From Gammaproteobacteria bacterium (GTDB taxonomy: Bacteria; Pseudomonadota; Gammaproteobacteria; Steroidobacterales; Rariloculaceae), in contig PKRJ01000019.1 of assembly GCA_017577365.1 (NCBI GenBank), positions 1 to 59,100 of the forward strand: DNA of 59,100 nt, read 5' to 3'. This document shows, piece after piece, positions 1 through 9,190 of the stretch. Numbering within the stretch: the stretch's first letter is position 1; the number at the start of each line of letters is the position of its first letter. The notes below the pieces were generated by a model that saw only the letters and a list, made by a program, of their open reading frames with translations, did not search any database and was not told the DNA's origin. The position numbers and the translations under genes were made by a program.

Positions 1-8
1 TATCTCCG

Positions 9-131
9 CTACCTCTTCCGTCGGCAGCTACAGAGGTGTAAAAGCAACAGGTCCTGCACAGCGCGGCCACGCGGGGCGGCGAGCCACAGCAGCAGAACGA
101 AACCCGGCCGCCACGCCGCCGCGCTCACCAT
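9..131 (-). pseudogene. BatD N-terminus, truncated
   Basis: An ATG at 131 overlaps the stop of the upstream BatB/C gene by 7 bases, which is how a translationally coupled batD would start. The first ~25 codons encode a plausible signal peptide (hydrophobic FVLLLWLAA). The frame then turns into an implausible Leu/Cys/Arg stretch and meets TAG at 9-11, after only 40 codons. BatD is normally several hundred residues with a beta-rich periplasmic part. The gene is therefore either broken here or the first ~55 bases of the window are foreign (rearrangement or assembly edge). The identification rests on gene order plus the signal peptide, not on conserved BatD sequence. Confidence 0.45.
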
Positions 132-2071
132 GGCTGTCCCTCGTCGCCGCCCCGCGTGTAGCGGCCGTCCTGGTCAATGCCGAGCCGCTGGTACTGATAC
201 AGGAACTTGCGCCGCAGCAGCCCGCCCGGATCCTGCCGAATCCGGCGCAGCCATTGCTCGGCCGCCTGATCCGACGCCCAACGCTCGAGCTCCTCGGCAT
301 CCACCGGAACAGCATCCGATCCGTCCGCGAGCTGCGGCTCCGACGCGGCCTCCGTCTCGCTCTCTTGCGGCTCGCCGTCGACGCCCTCGCCTTCGCCGGG
401 CGACGGCGTCGCGTCTGCGAGCCGCTCGCCGCTCGAGTCGTCCTCGGCCGATGAAGCGCCGCCGGGCGTGCCATCGGCTTGGCGCTGTCCCGGCTCGCCC
501 GCGTCGCGCTCGCCCGCCTCGGCGTTCGACTCGCCGGACTCGGCGAGCCGGCTTTCGGGATCGAGCTCGTTACCGGGCTCACCCGGCTGATCCTGCGGCG
601 ACTGCTGTCCCGGAGCCTGCTCCTGCCCGACCGACTGCTGCGGGTGTTGCCGTTGCTGCTCCAGCAGCTTCTCGAGCAAGTCGCGATTGTAGCGAGCATC
701 CTCGTGGTCGGGATCGAGCTCGAGAGCGCGGTCATATGCCGCAATCGCCGCACGGAGCTCCCCGGCGCGCGCGAGCGCGTTGCCGCGGTTGTAATGCGCC
801 GTCGCGGTGTCGAGCCCGGCAAGCGTTGCCGCGCTCGCCTCATAGTCGCCGGCGCGATACTGCGCCGCGGCCCGCCATTCGGGATCCTCGAACAGCTCGG
901 CGGCCCGTTGCGGCGCGCCGCGCTCGAAAGCGGCAGCGGCACGCTGATCCGGGCGACGCCACAGAGACCACCAGAGATCCGCGAGACCTCCGTCGTCGGC
1001 GCTCGCGGCCGGTGGCTCGCTCTCGGCGACCGGCTGCGCATCGGCGTGCGGCGGGAGCGCGAGCAGGAAGCCCGCGATCACGGCGATCCAGCCGCGCCGG
1101 AAACCGAGCGCGATCAGCGGAAGCAACAGCACGGCGAGCCACGCTCCCGCGTCGCGCCACGTGTCGGCGACGTGGACGTCGTCGCCGCCTTCGTCGAGCA
1201 CGCCGCCCGAATCGGGAGACTCGAGCCGCATCAAGTCGCTGTCGTCCGCGGTGATCACCGAGAAACGGCCGCCGCCCGCTTCGGCGAGCCGCGCGAGCGC
1301 GGCCGTATCGACCTTCGGAACGACGACGTTGCCTCTCGCATCGGTGACGAAGCCGCCGTCGCGCTCGGGAATCGGCGCGCCCTCTTCGGTGCCGATCGCG
1401 AGCACGTCGATGTCGATCCCGGCGTCGCGCAGCGCCGCCGCGGACCGAAGATCCGCCGCCGTCGGCTCCGCGTCGGTCATCAAGAGGATCCGTCCGCGCG
1501 TGAGCCCCGCGCGGCGGATCAGCTCGGCGGAAGTCTCGAGCCCCGCGCCGATCCGGCTTCCGCGCGTCGGCATGATGTCCGTCGACAACGCCGCGACGAG
1601 CGACGCGATCGTCTGGGTATCGGTCGTGAGCGGCGTGACCGTGAACGCGTGCGACGAGAACACGACGAGGGCGGTCTGCCCGCTGACGCGCCGATCGAGC
1701 AGCGAGAGCAGCTTCAGCTTCGCACGCGCGAGACGGCTCGGCGCGAGATCCGCAGCATCCATCGACCGCGACAGGTCGAGCGCGACGACGAGCGCGTCAT
1801 TCGAGCGAAACGCGGGGACCGGCAGGCGCTCCCACGCGGGCCCGGCCAGCGCGACGGTCGCGACGGTCCACGCGGCAAGCGCCACGGCGAGCGGCCAGCG
1901 CCGGCCCGAGTAGCCGTCGGACGCCGTTAGCACGAACGGCTGCAGCGCGCGATCGACGACGTTGCGCCACGCGCCGCCGCGGCCTTGAAGCCGAAACAGA
2001 TAGAGGATCAGTCCGACGCCGATCGGCAGCGCGAGAAGCCAGCCGGGACGCAGGAAATGAAGCTCAGCCAT
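125..2071 (-). CDS. BatB-BatC fusion (VWA + TPR membrane protein)
   Basis: 648 residues. Two N-terminal membrane segments (about residues 8-25 and 58-80) lead into a von Willebrand A domain with the MIDAS motif DLSRS (near residue 97) and a later MTDAEP segment. Another membrane segment lies around residues 310-345. TPR repeats follow (AHYNRGNALARAGELRAA and the next helix pair, about 415-465), then a low-complexity Gln/Glu/Gly tail. In the Bacteroides aerotolerance (Bat) operons, BatB is the second VWA protein and BatC the TPR protein; here they are one polypeptide. Its start overlaps the end of batA by 8 bases. It probably acts in the periplasm/inner membrane with the MoxR ATPase, but the substrate of Bat systems is not established. 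Confidence 0.85.
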   Translation of the reverse strand: MAELHFLRPGWLLALPIGVGLILYLFRLQGRGGAWRNVVDRALQPFVLTASDGYSGRRWPLAVALAAWTVATVALAGPAWERLPVPAFRSNDALVVALDLSRSMDAADLAPSRLARAKLKLLSLLDRRVSGQTALVVFSSHAFTVTPLTTDTQTIASLVAALSTDIMPTRGSRIGAGLETSAELIRRAGLTRGRILLMTDAEPTAADLRSAAALRDAGIDIDVLAIGTEEGAPIPERDGGFVTDARGNVVVPKVDTAALARLAEAGGGRFSVITADDSDLMRLESPDSGGVLDEGGDDVHVADTWRDAGAWLAVLLLPLIALGFRRGWIAVIAGFLLALPPHADAQPVAESEPPAASADDGGLADLWWSLWRRPDQRAAAAFERGAPQRAAELFEDPEWRAAAQYRAGDYEASAATLAGLDTATAHYNRGNALARAGELRAAIAAYDRALELDPDHEDARYNRDLLEKLLEQQRQHPQQSVGQEQAPGQQSPQDQPGEPGNELDPESRLAESGESNAEAGERDAGEPGQRQADGTPGGASSAEDDSSGERLADATPSPGEGEGVDGEPQESETEAASEPQLADGSDAVPVDAEELERWASDQAAEQWLRRIRQDPGGLLRRKFLYQYQRLGIDQDGRYTRGGDEGQPW

Positions 2072-3104
2072 ACGCGGCCTCGCTCGAAGTCGTCGCCGCG
2101 GCGCGCCGGCGAAAGGCTGCGATCGCGGCCTCGCTCGCGGCGGCAGCGAGCACGATCAGCACGGCGGCCGCGAGCGGCCAGAAGAACAGCTCCTTCACGG
2201 GCCGATACCCCGAAGCTTCCGTTTCCGCCGGCTCGAGCTCGTCGAGGATCGCGTAGATCTCGGCGAATTCCTCGGTATCGCGCGCCCTGAAATAACGTCC
2301 GCCGGTGAGCTCCGCGATCTGCGTCAGCGTCTTCTCGTCGAGATCGGCGGACGGGTTGATCTGACGCAGGCCGAACAAAGAGCGCACCGTCAGCGCGTCG
2401 GCGCCGATGCCGACCGTGTAGATCACGACGCCTCGGCGCGCCGCGAGCTCGGCCGCCTTGAGCGGATCGACCGCGCCTGCCGTGTTCGCGCCGTCGGTCA
2501 GCAGGATCAGCACGCGGCGACCTTGCTCGATGCCGGCGTCGTCGAGCGTGCGAATCGCAAGGCCGATCGCGTCGCCGATGGCGGTCTCCTTGCCGGCGAG
2601 CCCGATCACGGCCTCGTCGAGCAGCGTGCGCACCGTCTCGCGATCGAAGGTGAGCGGCGCCTGCAGATACGCCTCGCGGCCGAACAGGATCAGGCCGATC
2701 CGGTCGCCGACGCGCCGCTCGATGAAGTCATCGGCGACGGCCTTGGTCGCGACGAGCCGGTTCACCCATCGCCCCTCGAGCTGGAAGTCCTGCTCCTCCA
2801 TGCTGCCGGAGAGGTCGACCGCGAGCAGCAAGTCGCGCCCGGTGATCGGAATCGCGACCGCATCGCCGACCCATTGCGGCCGCGCCGCGGCAAACACCGC
2901 GAGCGTCCACACGAGCCAGAGCAGCGCGAGGCGCGGCACGCGAGCCGTTCGGCCGGCGCGAGACGAGGCGAGGTCGGCGAGAGGGCTTCCGGGCGGCGCC
3001 ACGAGCGCCGCGCCGCGCTCGACCGACGCGGGCGGCAGCACCCGCCGGACGAGCCACGGCATCGGCAGGAAGATCAAGAGCCACGGCCACGCGAACGTCC
3101 ACAT
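2064..3104 (-). CDS. BatA-like VWA membrane protein
   Basis: 346 residues. It opens with a membrane segment (TFAWPWLLIFLPMPWLV), has a second one near residues 60-78, then a VWA domain with an intact MIDAS DLSGS and a downstream LLTDGANT motif, and ends with a membrane helix near residues 305-325 and a short basic tail. The arrangement matches aerotolerance protein BatA. The ATG at 3104 was chosen because everything upstream in this frame is the antisense-like, Arg/Ser-rich reading of the preceding gene, and because it lies only 4 bases after that gene's end. It is the fourth of six co-oriented genes, before the BatB-BatC fusion. Confidence 0.88.
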   Translation of the reverse strand: MWTFAWPWLLIFLPMPWLVRRVLPPASVERGAALVAPPGSPLADLASSRAGRTARVPRLALLWLVWTLAVFAAARPQWVGDAVAIPITGRDLLLAVDLSGSMEEQDFQLEGRWVNRLVATKAVADDFIERRVGDRIGLILFGREAYLQAPLTFDRETVRTLLDEAVIGLAGKETAIGDAIGLAIRTLDDAGIEQGRRVLILLTDGANTAGAVDPLKAAELAARRGVVIYTVGIGADALTVRSLFGLRQINPSADLDEKTLTQIAELTGGRYFRARDTEEFAEIYAILDELEPAETEASGYRPVKELFFWPLAAAVLIVLAAAASEAAIAAFRRRAAATTSSEAAYG

Positions 3105-3108
3105 GCGC

Positions 3109-3663
3109 TCAGCCCCCGGCCTTGTGCGGCACGAGGCCGCGCAGCGCGACGGCGAACACTCTGGAGCCGCGACTCGGCGCGAGCTGCGCAGCGCGAACGA
3201 AGGCCGAAACGACAAGCGCGGCCTCGAGCGCGTCGTCTCGCGCGACGCCGCCCGGCCGATACGGCGCATCGGCGAGCAACCGGCCGGGCCCCCGGCGAAA
3301 CGCCTCTCCGCCGCCGTGCCGATCGAGATACTCGAGCCAGCTGCGACCAACCAGCCCGGGCACCATTCGCGCTTCGCCGTCTGCGGCGACCGACATCGCG
3401 AAGCGCCTGAGCACGATCGACATCTCGCGCAACGACTCGGCGGGATCCGCACCGGCGCGAAGATCCGCGACGATGCGGTCGATCGCGGCGAGCGCGGCGC
3501 GGCGGCCCCGCTCGCGGTGGCGCCGATACAAGGCGAAGACGAGCACGGCCAGACCGAAAGCCAAGAGCACCCACCAGCCCGGCGCAGGCGGCCACCACGA
3601 GACCGGCTCCGGGAGGTGAATGTCCCGAAGCGGCAGCGCACTGTAGTCGATGCTCGGATCCAT
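3109..3663 (-). CDS. DUF4381-type membrane protein of the Bat operon
   Basis: 184 residues from the ATG at 3663 (start MDPSIDYSALPLRDIHLPEP). The short N-terminal segment is followed by one membrane helix (WWVLLAFGLAVLVFALY, about residues 32-48) and a basic, Arg/Ala-rich cytoplasmic part. The LRDIHLP(E/P) opening and single helix are typical of DUF4381, a family found almost only between the DUF58 and BatA genes in MoxR/Bat operons. No enzymatic motif is visible. It is separated by 13 bases from the DUF58 gene and by 4 bases from batA, so it is almost certainly co-transcribed. Function is unknown. Confidence 0.78.
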   Translation of the reverse strand: MDPSIDYSALPLRDIHLPEPVSWWPPAPGWWVLLAFGLAVLVFALYRRHRERGRRAALAAIDRIVADLRAGADPAESLREMSIVLRRFAMSVAADGEARMVPGLVGRSWLEYLDRHGGGEAFRRGPGRLLADAPYRPGGVARDDALEAALVVSAFVRAAQLAPSRGSRVFAVALRGLVPHKAGG

Positions 3664-3676
3664 CTTCCGTTCGACG

Positions 3677-4654
3677 TTACCGCATGAGCCGGCGCGCACC
3701 GCCGAAGCGCCGCACGAGCACGCCGTGCGGATCGTCGCTCGTTGCGCAGTCGATCACGTGCAGCCCCGGAACGCGAGCGAGCGCAGCGAGGCGTGCCCTG
3801 CGGCCCTCGAACTGCGCCCGGTACCGGGCGCGCAGGTCGGCATCCGATGTGTCGATCGATACCGACCGCCCGCCGACGAGGATTCGATACCGGCCGGGCG
3901 GCGGAAGTTCAGCCTCGATCGGATCGTAAATGTGGACGAGAAAAACGTCGCCGTGACGCGCGAGCTCGAAGAGATGCCGCTCGGCGGCCTCCCCCAAGCC
4001 GCGAAAGTCGCTGAGGAGAAAACAAAGGCTCCCGGGCCGAGCGACCCGCGCGAGCCGCTCGAGCGCGTGGTCCGCGCCGGCCTCGCCGTCGGCTCGCGAC
4101 GGTTCGCGCGGCGTCCAGAACGCATCGCCGGCGACGAGCTTCAGCATCGAAAGCGCCGCGCGCCGCCCGAGACTCGGTCTGCGCTCGTCGTGCGCGGTGT
4201 CGGAGAACACGAGCCCGCCGAGCCGGTCGCCGTTCGCCACGGCGCTCCACGCGACGAGCGCCGCGAGCTCGGCCGCGCGCACGGCCTTGAACGCCCGCTG
4301 CGTGCCGAAGCGCATCGACGCGCGCAGATCGACCCACAGCATCACGGGTCGATTGCGCTCCTCGCGAAAGACTTTCGTGTGCGGCTTGCCCGTGCGCGCC
4401 GTGACGCGCCAGTCCATCGTTCGCGGATCGTCACCGGGCTGATACGGACGCGACTCGTCGAACTCGACGCCGCGGCCCTTGAACGTCGACAGATGCCCGC
4501 CTGCGCCGACCGCGCGGACACGCGGCGTTCCGATCTTGAGCGATTCGCCGGCCGCACGCAGCGCAATCAGCCGCTCGATCGTCACGCGGTCCGGCGCGGC
4601 GTTGTCGCGGACGGCGTGCCTGCGAATGCGGCCGATGACGCCGGTATCGATCAC
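3677..4654 (-). CDS. DUF58 domain protein (MoxR partner)
   Basis: 325 residues from a GTG at 4654. The GTG overlaps the TGA of the moxR gene by four bases (GTGA), which decides the start and suggests translational coupling. The DUF58 signature is clear: SRPYQPGDDPRTMDWRVTAR followed by KPHTKVFREE, then a VWA-like region with VDLRASM and LLSDFRGLGE. DUF58 proteins pair with MoxR ATPases in nearly every such operon and are thought to link the ATPase to the VWA proteins. No membrane segment or signal peptide is seen, so it is probably cytoplasmic. Confidence 0.85.
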   Translation of the reverse strand: MIDTGVIGRIRRHAVRDNAAPDRVTIERLIALRAAGESLKIGTPRVRAVGAGGHLSTFKGRGVEFDESRPYQPGDDPRTMDWRVTARTGKPHTKVFREERNRPVMLWVDLRASMRFGTQRAFKAVRAAELAALVAWSAVANGDRLGGLVFSDTAHDERRPSLGRRAALSMLKLVAGDAFWTPREPSRADGEAGADHALERLARVARPGSLCFLLSDFRGLGEAAERHLFELARHGDVFLVHIYDPIEAELPPPGRYRILVGGRSVSIDTSDADLRARYRAQFEGRRARLAALARVPGLHVIDCATSDDPHGVLVRRFGGARRLMR

Positions 4655-5637
4655 GGCACGCCTATCCTCGCGAGCAGCGCGTCGATGATCTCGTCCGGCG
4701 TCCGGCCCGCCGCCTCGGCCTCGAAGCTCAATAGCACGCGATGCCTCAAGATGTCGTGCGCGACGTCTTGTATATCCTCCGGCGTCACGTACTCGCGGCC
4801 GGCGAGCCACGCCCTCGCACGCGAGCAACGGTCGAGCGCGATGGTCGCGCGCGGGCTCGCGCCGTACTGCAGCACGCCTGCGAGATCGGCGCCGTAACGT
4901 CCCGGATCCCGCGTCGCGAGAACGATCTGCACGATGTACTCCTCGAGCGGCTCGGCGAGATAGAGATCGAGCACCTCTTGCCGCGCGGCGAGCACCTCGT
5001 CCTGCGTCAGCGGCTCCTTCGACGCGAACATCTCGCGCTCCGTGCCGGGTCCGGTCGGTTTCCGCGCTTCCGCGCGATTGAGCGCGAGAATCGCGCGCTC
5101 GCCCGCGGCGTCCGGATAACCGACGAGGACGTGCAGCAGAAAGCGATCGAGCTGGGCTTCCGGCAACGGATACGTGCCTTCCTGCTCGATCGGGTTCTGC
5201 GTCGCCATCACCATGAACAGGCGGGGAAGCGGATACGTCACCGAGCCGACGGTGATCTGCCGCTCGGCCATCGCCTCGAGCAACGCGGATTGCACCTTCG
5301 CCGGTGCGCGGTTCACCTCGTCGGCCAGCACGAGGTTGTGAAAAAGCGGACCCTCGCGGAACACGAACGTGCCGTCCTGCGGCCGATAGATCTCGGTGCC
5401 GGTGAGGTCAGCCGGCAGCAGATCCGGCGTGAACTGCAGGCGATGGAAGTCGCCCTCGATGTTATGACTCAACACCTTGATCGCGCGCGTTTTCGCCAGG
5501 CCCGGCGCGCCCTCGACGAGCAGATGCCCGTCGCACAGGAGCGCGATCAGCATGCGGTTCAGCAAACGCTCCTGGCCGACGACGAGGCTCTTCAGGTGCG
5601 ACTCGAGACGGACGAATTTCTGCTGCAGCGACGACAT
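4651..5637 (-). CDS. MoxR-family AAA+ ATPase
   Basis: 328 residues from the ATG at 5637; a TTG 36 bases upstream is the alternative. Walker A reads GAPGLAKT, Walker B LADEVNRA, and the sensor-1 segment MVMATQNPIEQEGTYPLP is the MoxR hallmark. The C-terminal AAA lid contains SPRATIALDRCSRARA. MoxR ATPases act as chaperones that insert cofactors or remodel VWA-protein complexes. Here it heads a MoxR-DUF58-DUF4381-BatA-BatB/C operon with overlapping genes, so those proteins are its likely partners. It starts 61 bases after the PDZ gene on the same strand. Confidence 0.92.
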   Translation of the reverse strand: MSSLQQKFVRLESHLKSLVVGQERLLNRMLIALLCDGHLLVEGAPGLAKTRAIKVLSHNIEGDFHRLQFTPDLLPADLTGTEIYRPQDGTFVFREGPLFHNLVLADEVNRAPAKVQSALLEAMAERQITVGSVTYPLPRLFMVMATQNPIEQEGTYPLPEAQLDRFLLHVLVGYPDAAGERAILALNRAEARKPTGPGTEREMFASKEPLTQDEVLAARQEVLDLYLAEPLEEYIVQIVLATRDPGRYGADLAGVLQYGASPRATIALDRCSRARAWLAGREYVTPEDIQDVAHDILRHRVLLSFEAEAAGRTPDEIIDALLARIGVP

Positions 5638-5698
5638 CGAACGGTCCGGAACCAAAGGCGGTGATTCTAGCAAGGCGGAGCGAGCGGCTCGGCGACGG

Positions 5699-6577
5699 TC
5701 AGGGGCCGCGGAATCCCGGCCCGCGTCCCGACGCGATGCCGATCGGGCCGCGCGGCAGATAGATCTGCATCGGCTGCCCGTCGCGTAGGACGTCGACGAC
5801 GACCGTCTCGCCGGGCTGGCCCTCGAGCGTGAGCCGGTTCAGCTCCGCGACGCCGAAGACGCGCCGGCCTCCGTACGACACGATGGCGTCCCCCGCGCGC
5901 AAGCCCGACCGCTCGGCCGCCGATCCGGGCAGGACTTCGCGGACCGCGACCGCGGTCGGCCGCCCCATCGCCGTCAGATACTTCTCGTACTCGGCGTCGC
6001 CGAGCTCGGCGCGCAGCCGCTCGTCGATCCCGCTCCGGGCGCGCGGATCCACGACTTCGCCGCGTCGGGCCGCCTCGTACTCGGCTTCGAGGGCCTCGAG
6101 CCTGAGCTCGTCGATGCGGCGCTCGATCCACTGGACGCGGTCCGGCGTGAAGCCCGCGGCGATGAACCGCTCTCGGCGCCGTCGCTCGATCTCCTCGGCC
6201 GACGGCCGTCCGCCGAAGCGGACGCTCCCGGCAGCAGGAACGGGCGAGCCTTCGAGCTCGGCGGCACTCTCCGCGAGCTCTCGCTCGACGCGCACGATGC
6301 CGCCGGGCTCCCGCATCCACGGGAGATCGGCATCGCTTCCGTAGGCGTCTTCGCTCGAGATCGCGGCGCGCAGCTCCTCGATGGCCGCCGCAAGCGCCGC
6401 ACGCGCGCTTCTCTCGCGGGCGAGCTCCCGCTCGAGCGCGTCGATCCGACCGGCGAGCCAGGTTGCATCATCCGGCGACGCCGTTTCGCCGTCGTCCTGG
6501 CTCATCCATTGGGCAATCGCGAATCCCGCGACGAGCCCGACGCCGAGATACGCGACTATCCTGACGATCCCTTGCAT
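5699..6577 (-). CDS. Membrane-anchored coiled-coil PDZ protein
   Basis: 292 residues if started at MQGIVRIVAY (6577). One N-terminal membrane anchor (IVAYLGVGLVAGFAIAQWM) is followed by a coiled coil (about residues 35-72, Ala/Glu/Arg heptads), a charged helical region, and a C-terminal PDZ domain (about residues 200-280; VREVLPGSAAERSGLRAGDA is the carboxylate-binding segment). No protease domain is present, so this is a PDZ adaptor and not a DegP-type protease. It faces the periplasm if the anchor is a signal anchor. It lies directly upstream of moxR on the same strand and may belong to that operon. The gene for penicillin acylase diverges 65 bases away. Confidence 0.72.
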   Translation of the reverse strand: MQGIVRIVAYLGVGLVAGFAIAQWMSQDDGETASPDDATWLAGRIDALERELARERSARAALAAAIEELRAAISSEDAYGSDADLPWMREPGGIVRVERELAESAAELEGSPVPAAGSVRFGGRPSAEEIERRRRERFIAAGFTPDRVQWIERRIDELRLEALEAEYEAARRGEVVDPRARSGIDERLRAELGDAEYEKYLTAMGRPTAVAVREVLPGSAAERSGLRAGDAIVSYGGRRVFGVAELNRLTLEGQPGETVVVDVLRDGQPMQIYLPRGPIGIASGRGPGFRGP

Positions 6578-6642
6578 TCTCGAGGCTCCCCGCAGCCGCT
6601 CGGCCGTTGAAGTATGCTGCGCGGAGCCCACGACGTGAACCG

Positions 6643-8994
6643 ATGCAAAGACTTCTTCGGGCGCTCGCCGCTCTCGTCGTTCTGCTCGTCGTCGCGGCCG
6701 CGGCCGTGGTCGCCGTGCTCGCAGCGTCGCTGCCGCGGCGAAGCGGGGAAGCCGTCATACCGGGGCTCGAGGCGCGGGTCGGCGTCGAGCTCGACCGCGT
6801 CGGCATCGCAAGGATCCGCGCGGAGACGCTCGAGGACGCGTTTCGTGCGCAGGGGTTCCTGCACGCCCAGGCGCGCTTCTTCCAGATGGATCTCACGCGC
6901 CGCAGCGCCGCCGGCGAGCTCGCCGCGCTCGCGGGCCCCGCGCTGCTCGAGCGCGATCGCGCGCAACGCGTCTTTCAATTTCGCAAGCGTGCACGGAGGG
7001 TGCTCGAATCGCTGCCGGAGCGGCACCGCGCGTACCTCGCGGCGTACACCGAAGGCGTGAACGCGGGCCTCGCCGACCTCGATGCACGTCCGCCCGAGTA
7101 CTGGGCGCTCCGAGCCCGCCCCGAGCCCTGGACCGCCGAAGACAGCATGCTCGTCGTGTTCGCGTTCTACACGCTGCTTTCGCCGAACGCCGCGTACGAG
7201 CTGCCGCAAGCGGTCATCGAAGCCGCGCTGCCGCCTGCCCTCGCCGAGTTCTTGACCCCGTCGACGTCGCGTTTCGATCGCCCGCTCGCAGCACCCGCCT
7301 CCGATCCGACGGGCGGATACCGCCCGCTCCCCGTTCCGCTCGCCGCCGACGTCGGCCCGCGTCGCCCCCGCGGCGCGCCGGCGGTCGTCGTGCCGCCGCC
7401 GGCCGATGCGGCGTCGAACGCGTGGGCCGTCGGCGCGGCGCGAAGCGAGCACGGCGCGGCGATCGTCGCCGTCGATCCCCATCTCACGCTGCAGCTGCCG
7501 AGCTCCTTCCACCGAGCGGAGCTTCATTGGCGCGACGGCGTCGTTCGCGGCGTCGGCATTCCCGGAGTGCCGGGCATCGTGATCGGCGCGACCGAGGGCC
7601 TCGCGTGGGGCCTGACGGCTAGCTACGCGGATCAAAGCGACTGGGTCGTCGTCGAGCCGTTGCCCGGCGGGCGCTATCGCGTTCCCGAAGGCGCGGAGCC
7701 GTTCGTCGTCGAGCGCGAGCTCATCGACGTGCGCGGCCGCGCGGAGCCGGAACCGCTCGACGTCGTGCTCACGCGTTGGGGTCCGATCGTGCGCAACGAC
7801 GGGCTCGGCCGGCCGCTCGCGCTGCGCGCGACGTGGCTCGAGCCTCGCGGCACGAACGTCGACATGCTCGACCTCGTGTTCGCGCGATCCGTGCGCGAAG
7901 GGCTCGACGTGATCGCCCGATGGGCGGGACCGTCGCTCGGCTGGGTGCTCGCCGACCAGGACGGACGTGTCGGATGGATCGCGAACGGACCGCTCCCCGA
8001 TCGGGTCGGCTTCGACGGCTCGGCGCCGAGATCGTGGGCCGACGGCACGGTCGGCTGGAACGGATTCGCGGCGCCGCCGCGCATCGAAGGCGACGCCGAC
8101 GATGTCGTCTATGCGGCGAACAGCCGTCCGCTGCCGCTCGACCGGACGAACGCGCTCGGCCGCATCTTCATGCCGCCGTTCCGCGCGAAGCGGATCGCGG
8201 ACCGTCTCCGCGAGCATGCGCGTTTCGACGAAGCCGATCTCGCGGCGCTCCAGCTCGATACGCGTGCCGAGGCGTACGACCCGATCCGCGATATCGCGCT
8301 CGAGGTCCTCGATGACGAGGAAGCGGATCCCAAGCTCGCGGCGGCACGCGCGCGCATCGCGGCATGGAACGGACACGCCGACGCATCGGAAATCGGCTTC
8401 ACGCTGCTCAACGCCTACTATCTGGCGTTGCTCGACGAGGTGCTCGGGCCGCTGCTTCTGCCGGCGCTGGCCGTCGATCCCGGTTTCGTGTATCGCTGGC
8501 CGCTCGGCGACGAAGCGTTGCGCCGCGTGCTCGAGGAGCGCCCGCCGCATCTGTTGCCGGCGGACGCCGCCGACTGGCCGTCGTTTCTCCGCGAGATATT
8601 CGTCGAGACGATGCAAGCTCTCGAAGCCGGCGGGCACGCCCTCGATACGCCGTGGGGCGAAGCGAATCGGCTCGCCGTGCGGCACCCGCTCTCCGGTCTG
8701 CCGCTGATCGGTCCGATGCTCGAGCTCCCCGACGTGCCGCAGTCGGGCTCGTCGGTGTCCGTGCGCGTCGCCGAGCCGTCGCGCGGCGCCGTGATGCGAA
8801 TGGTCGTCGCGCCCGCCCGTCCCGAGCTCGGAATCCTCCAGCTCGCGGGCGGACAGAGCGGTCATTTCCTGTCACGACATTTCGACGATCAGTGGCACGC
8901 GTGGCACGAGGGCTCGCCGGCGCCGTTCCTCGCCGGCGAGACGGTCGAGTCGTTCACGCTCGTGCCGACTGGAGCGGCGAGCGAAGTGCGTTAG
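6643..8994 (+). CDS. Penicillin acylase family N-terminal-nucleophile hydrolase
   Basis: 783 residues from the ATG at 6643. A signal peptide or anchor (LLRALAALVVLLVVAAAAVV) is followed by the alpha-subunit region (AQARFFQMDLTRRSAAGELA is the family's typical HARFWQMD-like block) and a spacer. The autocatalytic junction comes next, with the nucleophile Ser in SNAWAVG (Ser258, codon 7414-7416), then DPHLTLQLPS, and a beta-subunit running to the end (GGQSGHFLSRHFDDQ). The family hydrolyses amides, often acyl-homoserine lactones or beta-lactam side chains, in the periplasm; the substrate here is unknown. Length matches the family. Its TAG stop overlaps the stop of a remnant gene on the other strand. 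Confidence 0.92.
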   Translation: MQRLLRALAALVVLLVVAAAAVVAVLAASLPRRSGEAVIPGLEARVGVELDRVGIARIRAETLEDAFRAQGFLHAQARFFQMDLTRRSAAGELAALAGPALLERDRAQRVFQFRKRARRVLESLPERHRAYLAAYTEGVNAGLADLDARPPEYWALRARPEPWTAEDSMLVVFAFYTLLSPNAAYELPQAVIEAALPPALAEFLTPSTSRFDRPLAAPASDPTGGYRPLPVPLAADVGPRRPRGAPAVVVPPPADAASNAWAVGAARSEHGAAIVAVDPHLTLQLPSSFHRAELHWRDGVVRGVGIPGVPGIVIGATEGLAWGLTASYADQSDWVVVEPLPGGRYRVPEGAEPFVVERELIDVRGRAEPEPLDVVLTRWGPIVRNDGLGRPLALRATWLEPRGTNVDMLDLVFARSVREGLDVIARWAGPSLGWVLADQDGRVGWIANGPLPDRVGFDGSAPRSWADGTVGWNGFAAPPRIEGDADDVVYAANSRPLPLDRTNALGRIFMPPFRAKRIADRLREHARFDEADLAALQLDTRAEAYDPIRDIALEVLDDEEADPKLAAARARIAAWNGHADASEIGFTLLNAYYLALLDEVLGPLLLPALAVDPGFVYRWPLGDEALRRVLEERPPHLLPADAADWPSFLREIFVETMQALEAGGHALDTPWGEANRLAVRHPLSGLPLIGPMLELPDVPQSGSSVSVRVAEPSRGAVMRMVVAPARPELGILQLAGGQSGHFLSRHFDDQWHAWHEGSPAPFLAGETVESFTLVPTGAASEVR

Positions 8995-9190
8995 CGGCGC
9001 TGGCCCGCGACGACGAGAGACAGCGAGCCCAACGCGAGCACCGCGATCGACGCGGGCTCCGACACCTGGACCGGCGGCTCCTCCGGCTCTTGGGGCTGCG
9101 GTGCGGCAAAACCGCTGACCATGACGACCAGGTCACCGCCGCCGAACGTCGAGAACAGGAACGCGCCGGTCAGCGGGTCGATCGCCGCGC
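8991..9190 (-). pseudogene. PEP-CTERM protein, C-terminal remnant
   Basis: Read on the minus strand, this stretch gives EGAAIDPLTGAFLFSTFGGG, then DLVVMVSGFAAPQPQEPEEP, then VSEPASIAVLALG and a Leu/Val-rich helix ending GQRR and TAA at 8993-8991. That is a PEP-CTERM sorting signal (SEPAS, membrane helix, basic end) preceded by a block (IDPLTG.FLFSTFGGG) I recognise from other PEP-CTERM proteins. Upstream the frame loses coding character, and a better-looking continuation (ADPGGVPPGQRVVGL) sits in another frame across a 7-G run near 9236-9242. No signal peptide or start is found. I read it as a decayed 3' end. Its stop overlaps the stop of the penicillin acylase gene. Confidence 0.6.

Noticed and set aside
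6556..8865. A 769-residue open frame opposite the penicillin acylase gene
   Set aside because: Arg/Glu/His-rich antisense frame caused by high GC; the plus strand has clear motifs and a nucleophile Ser.
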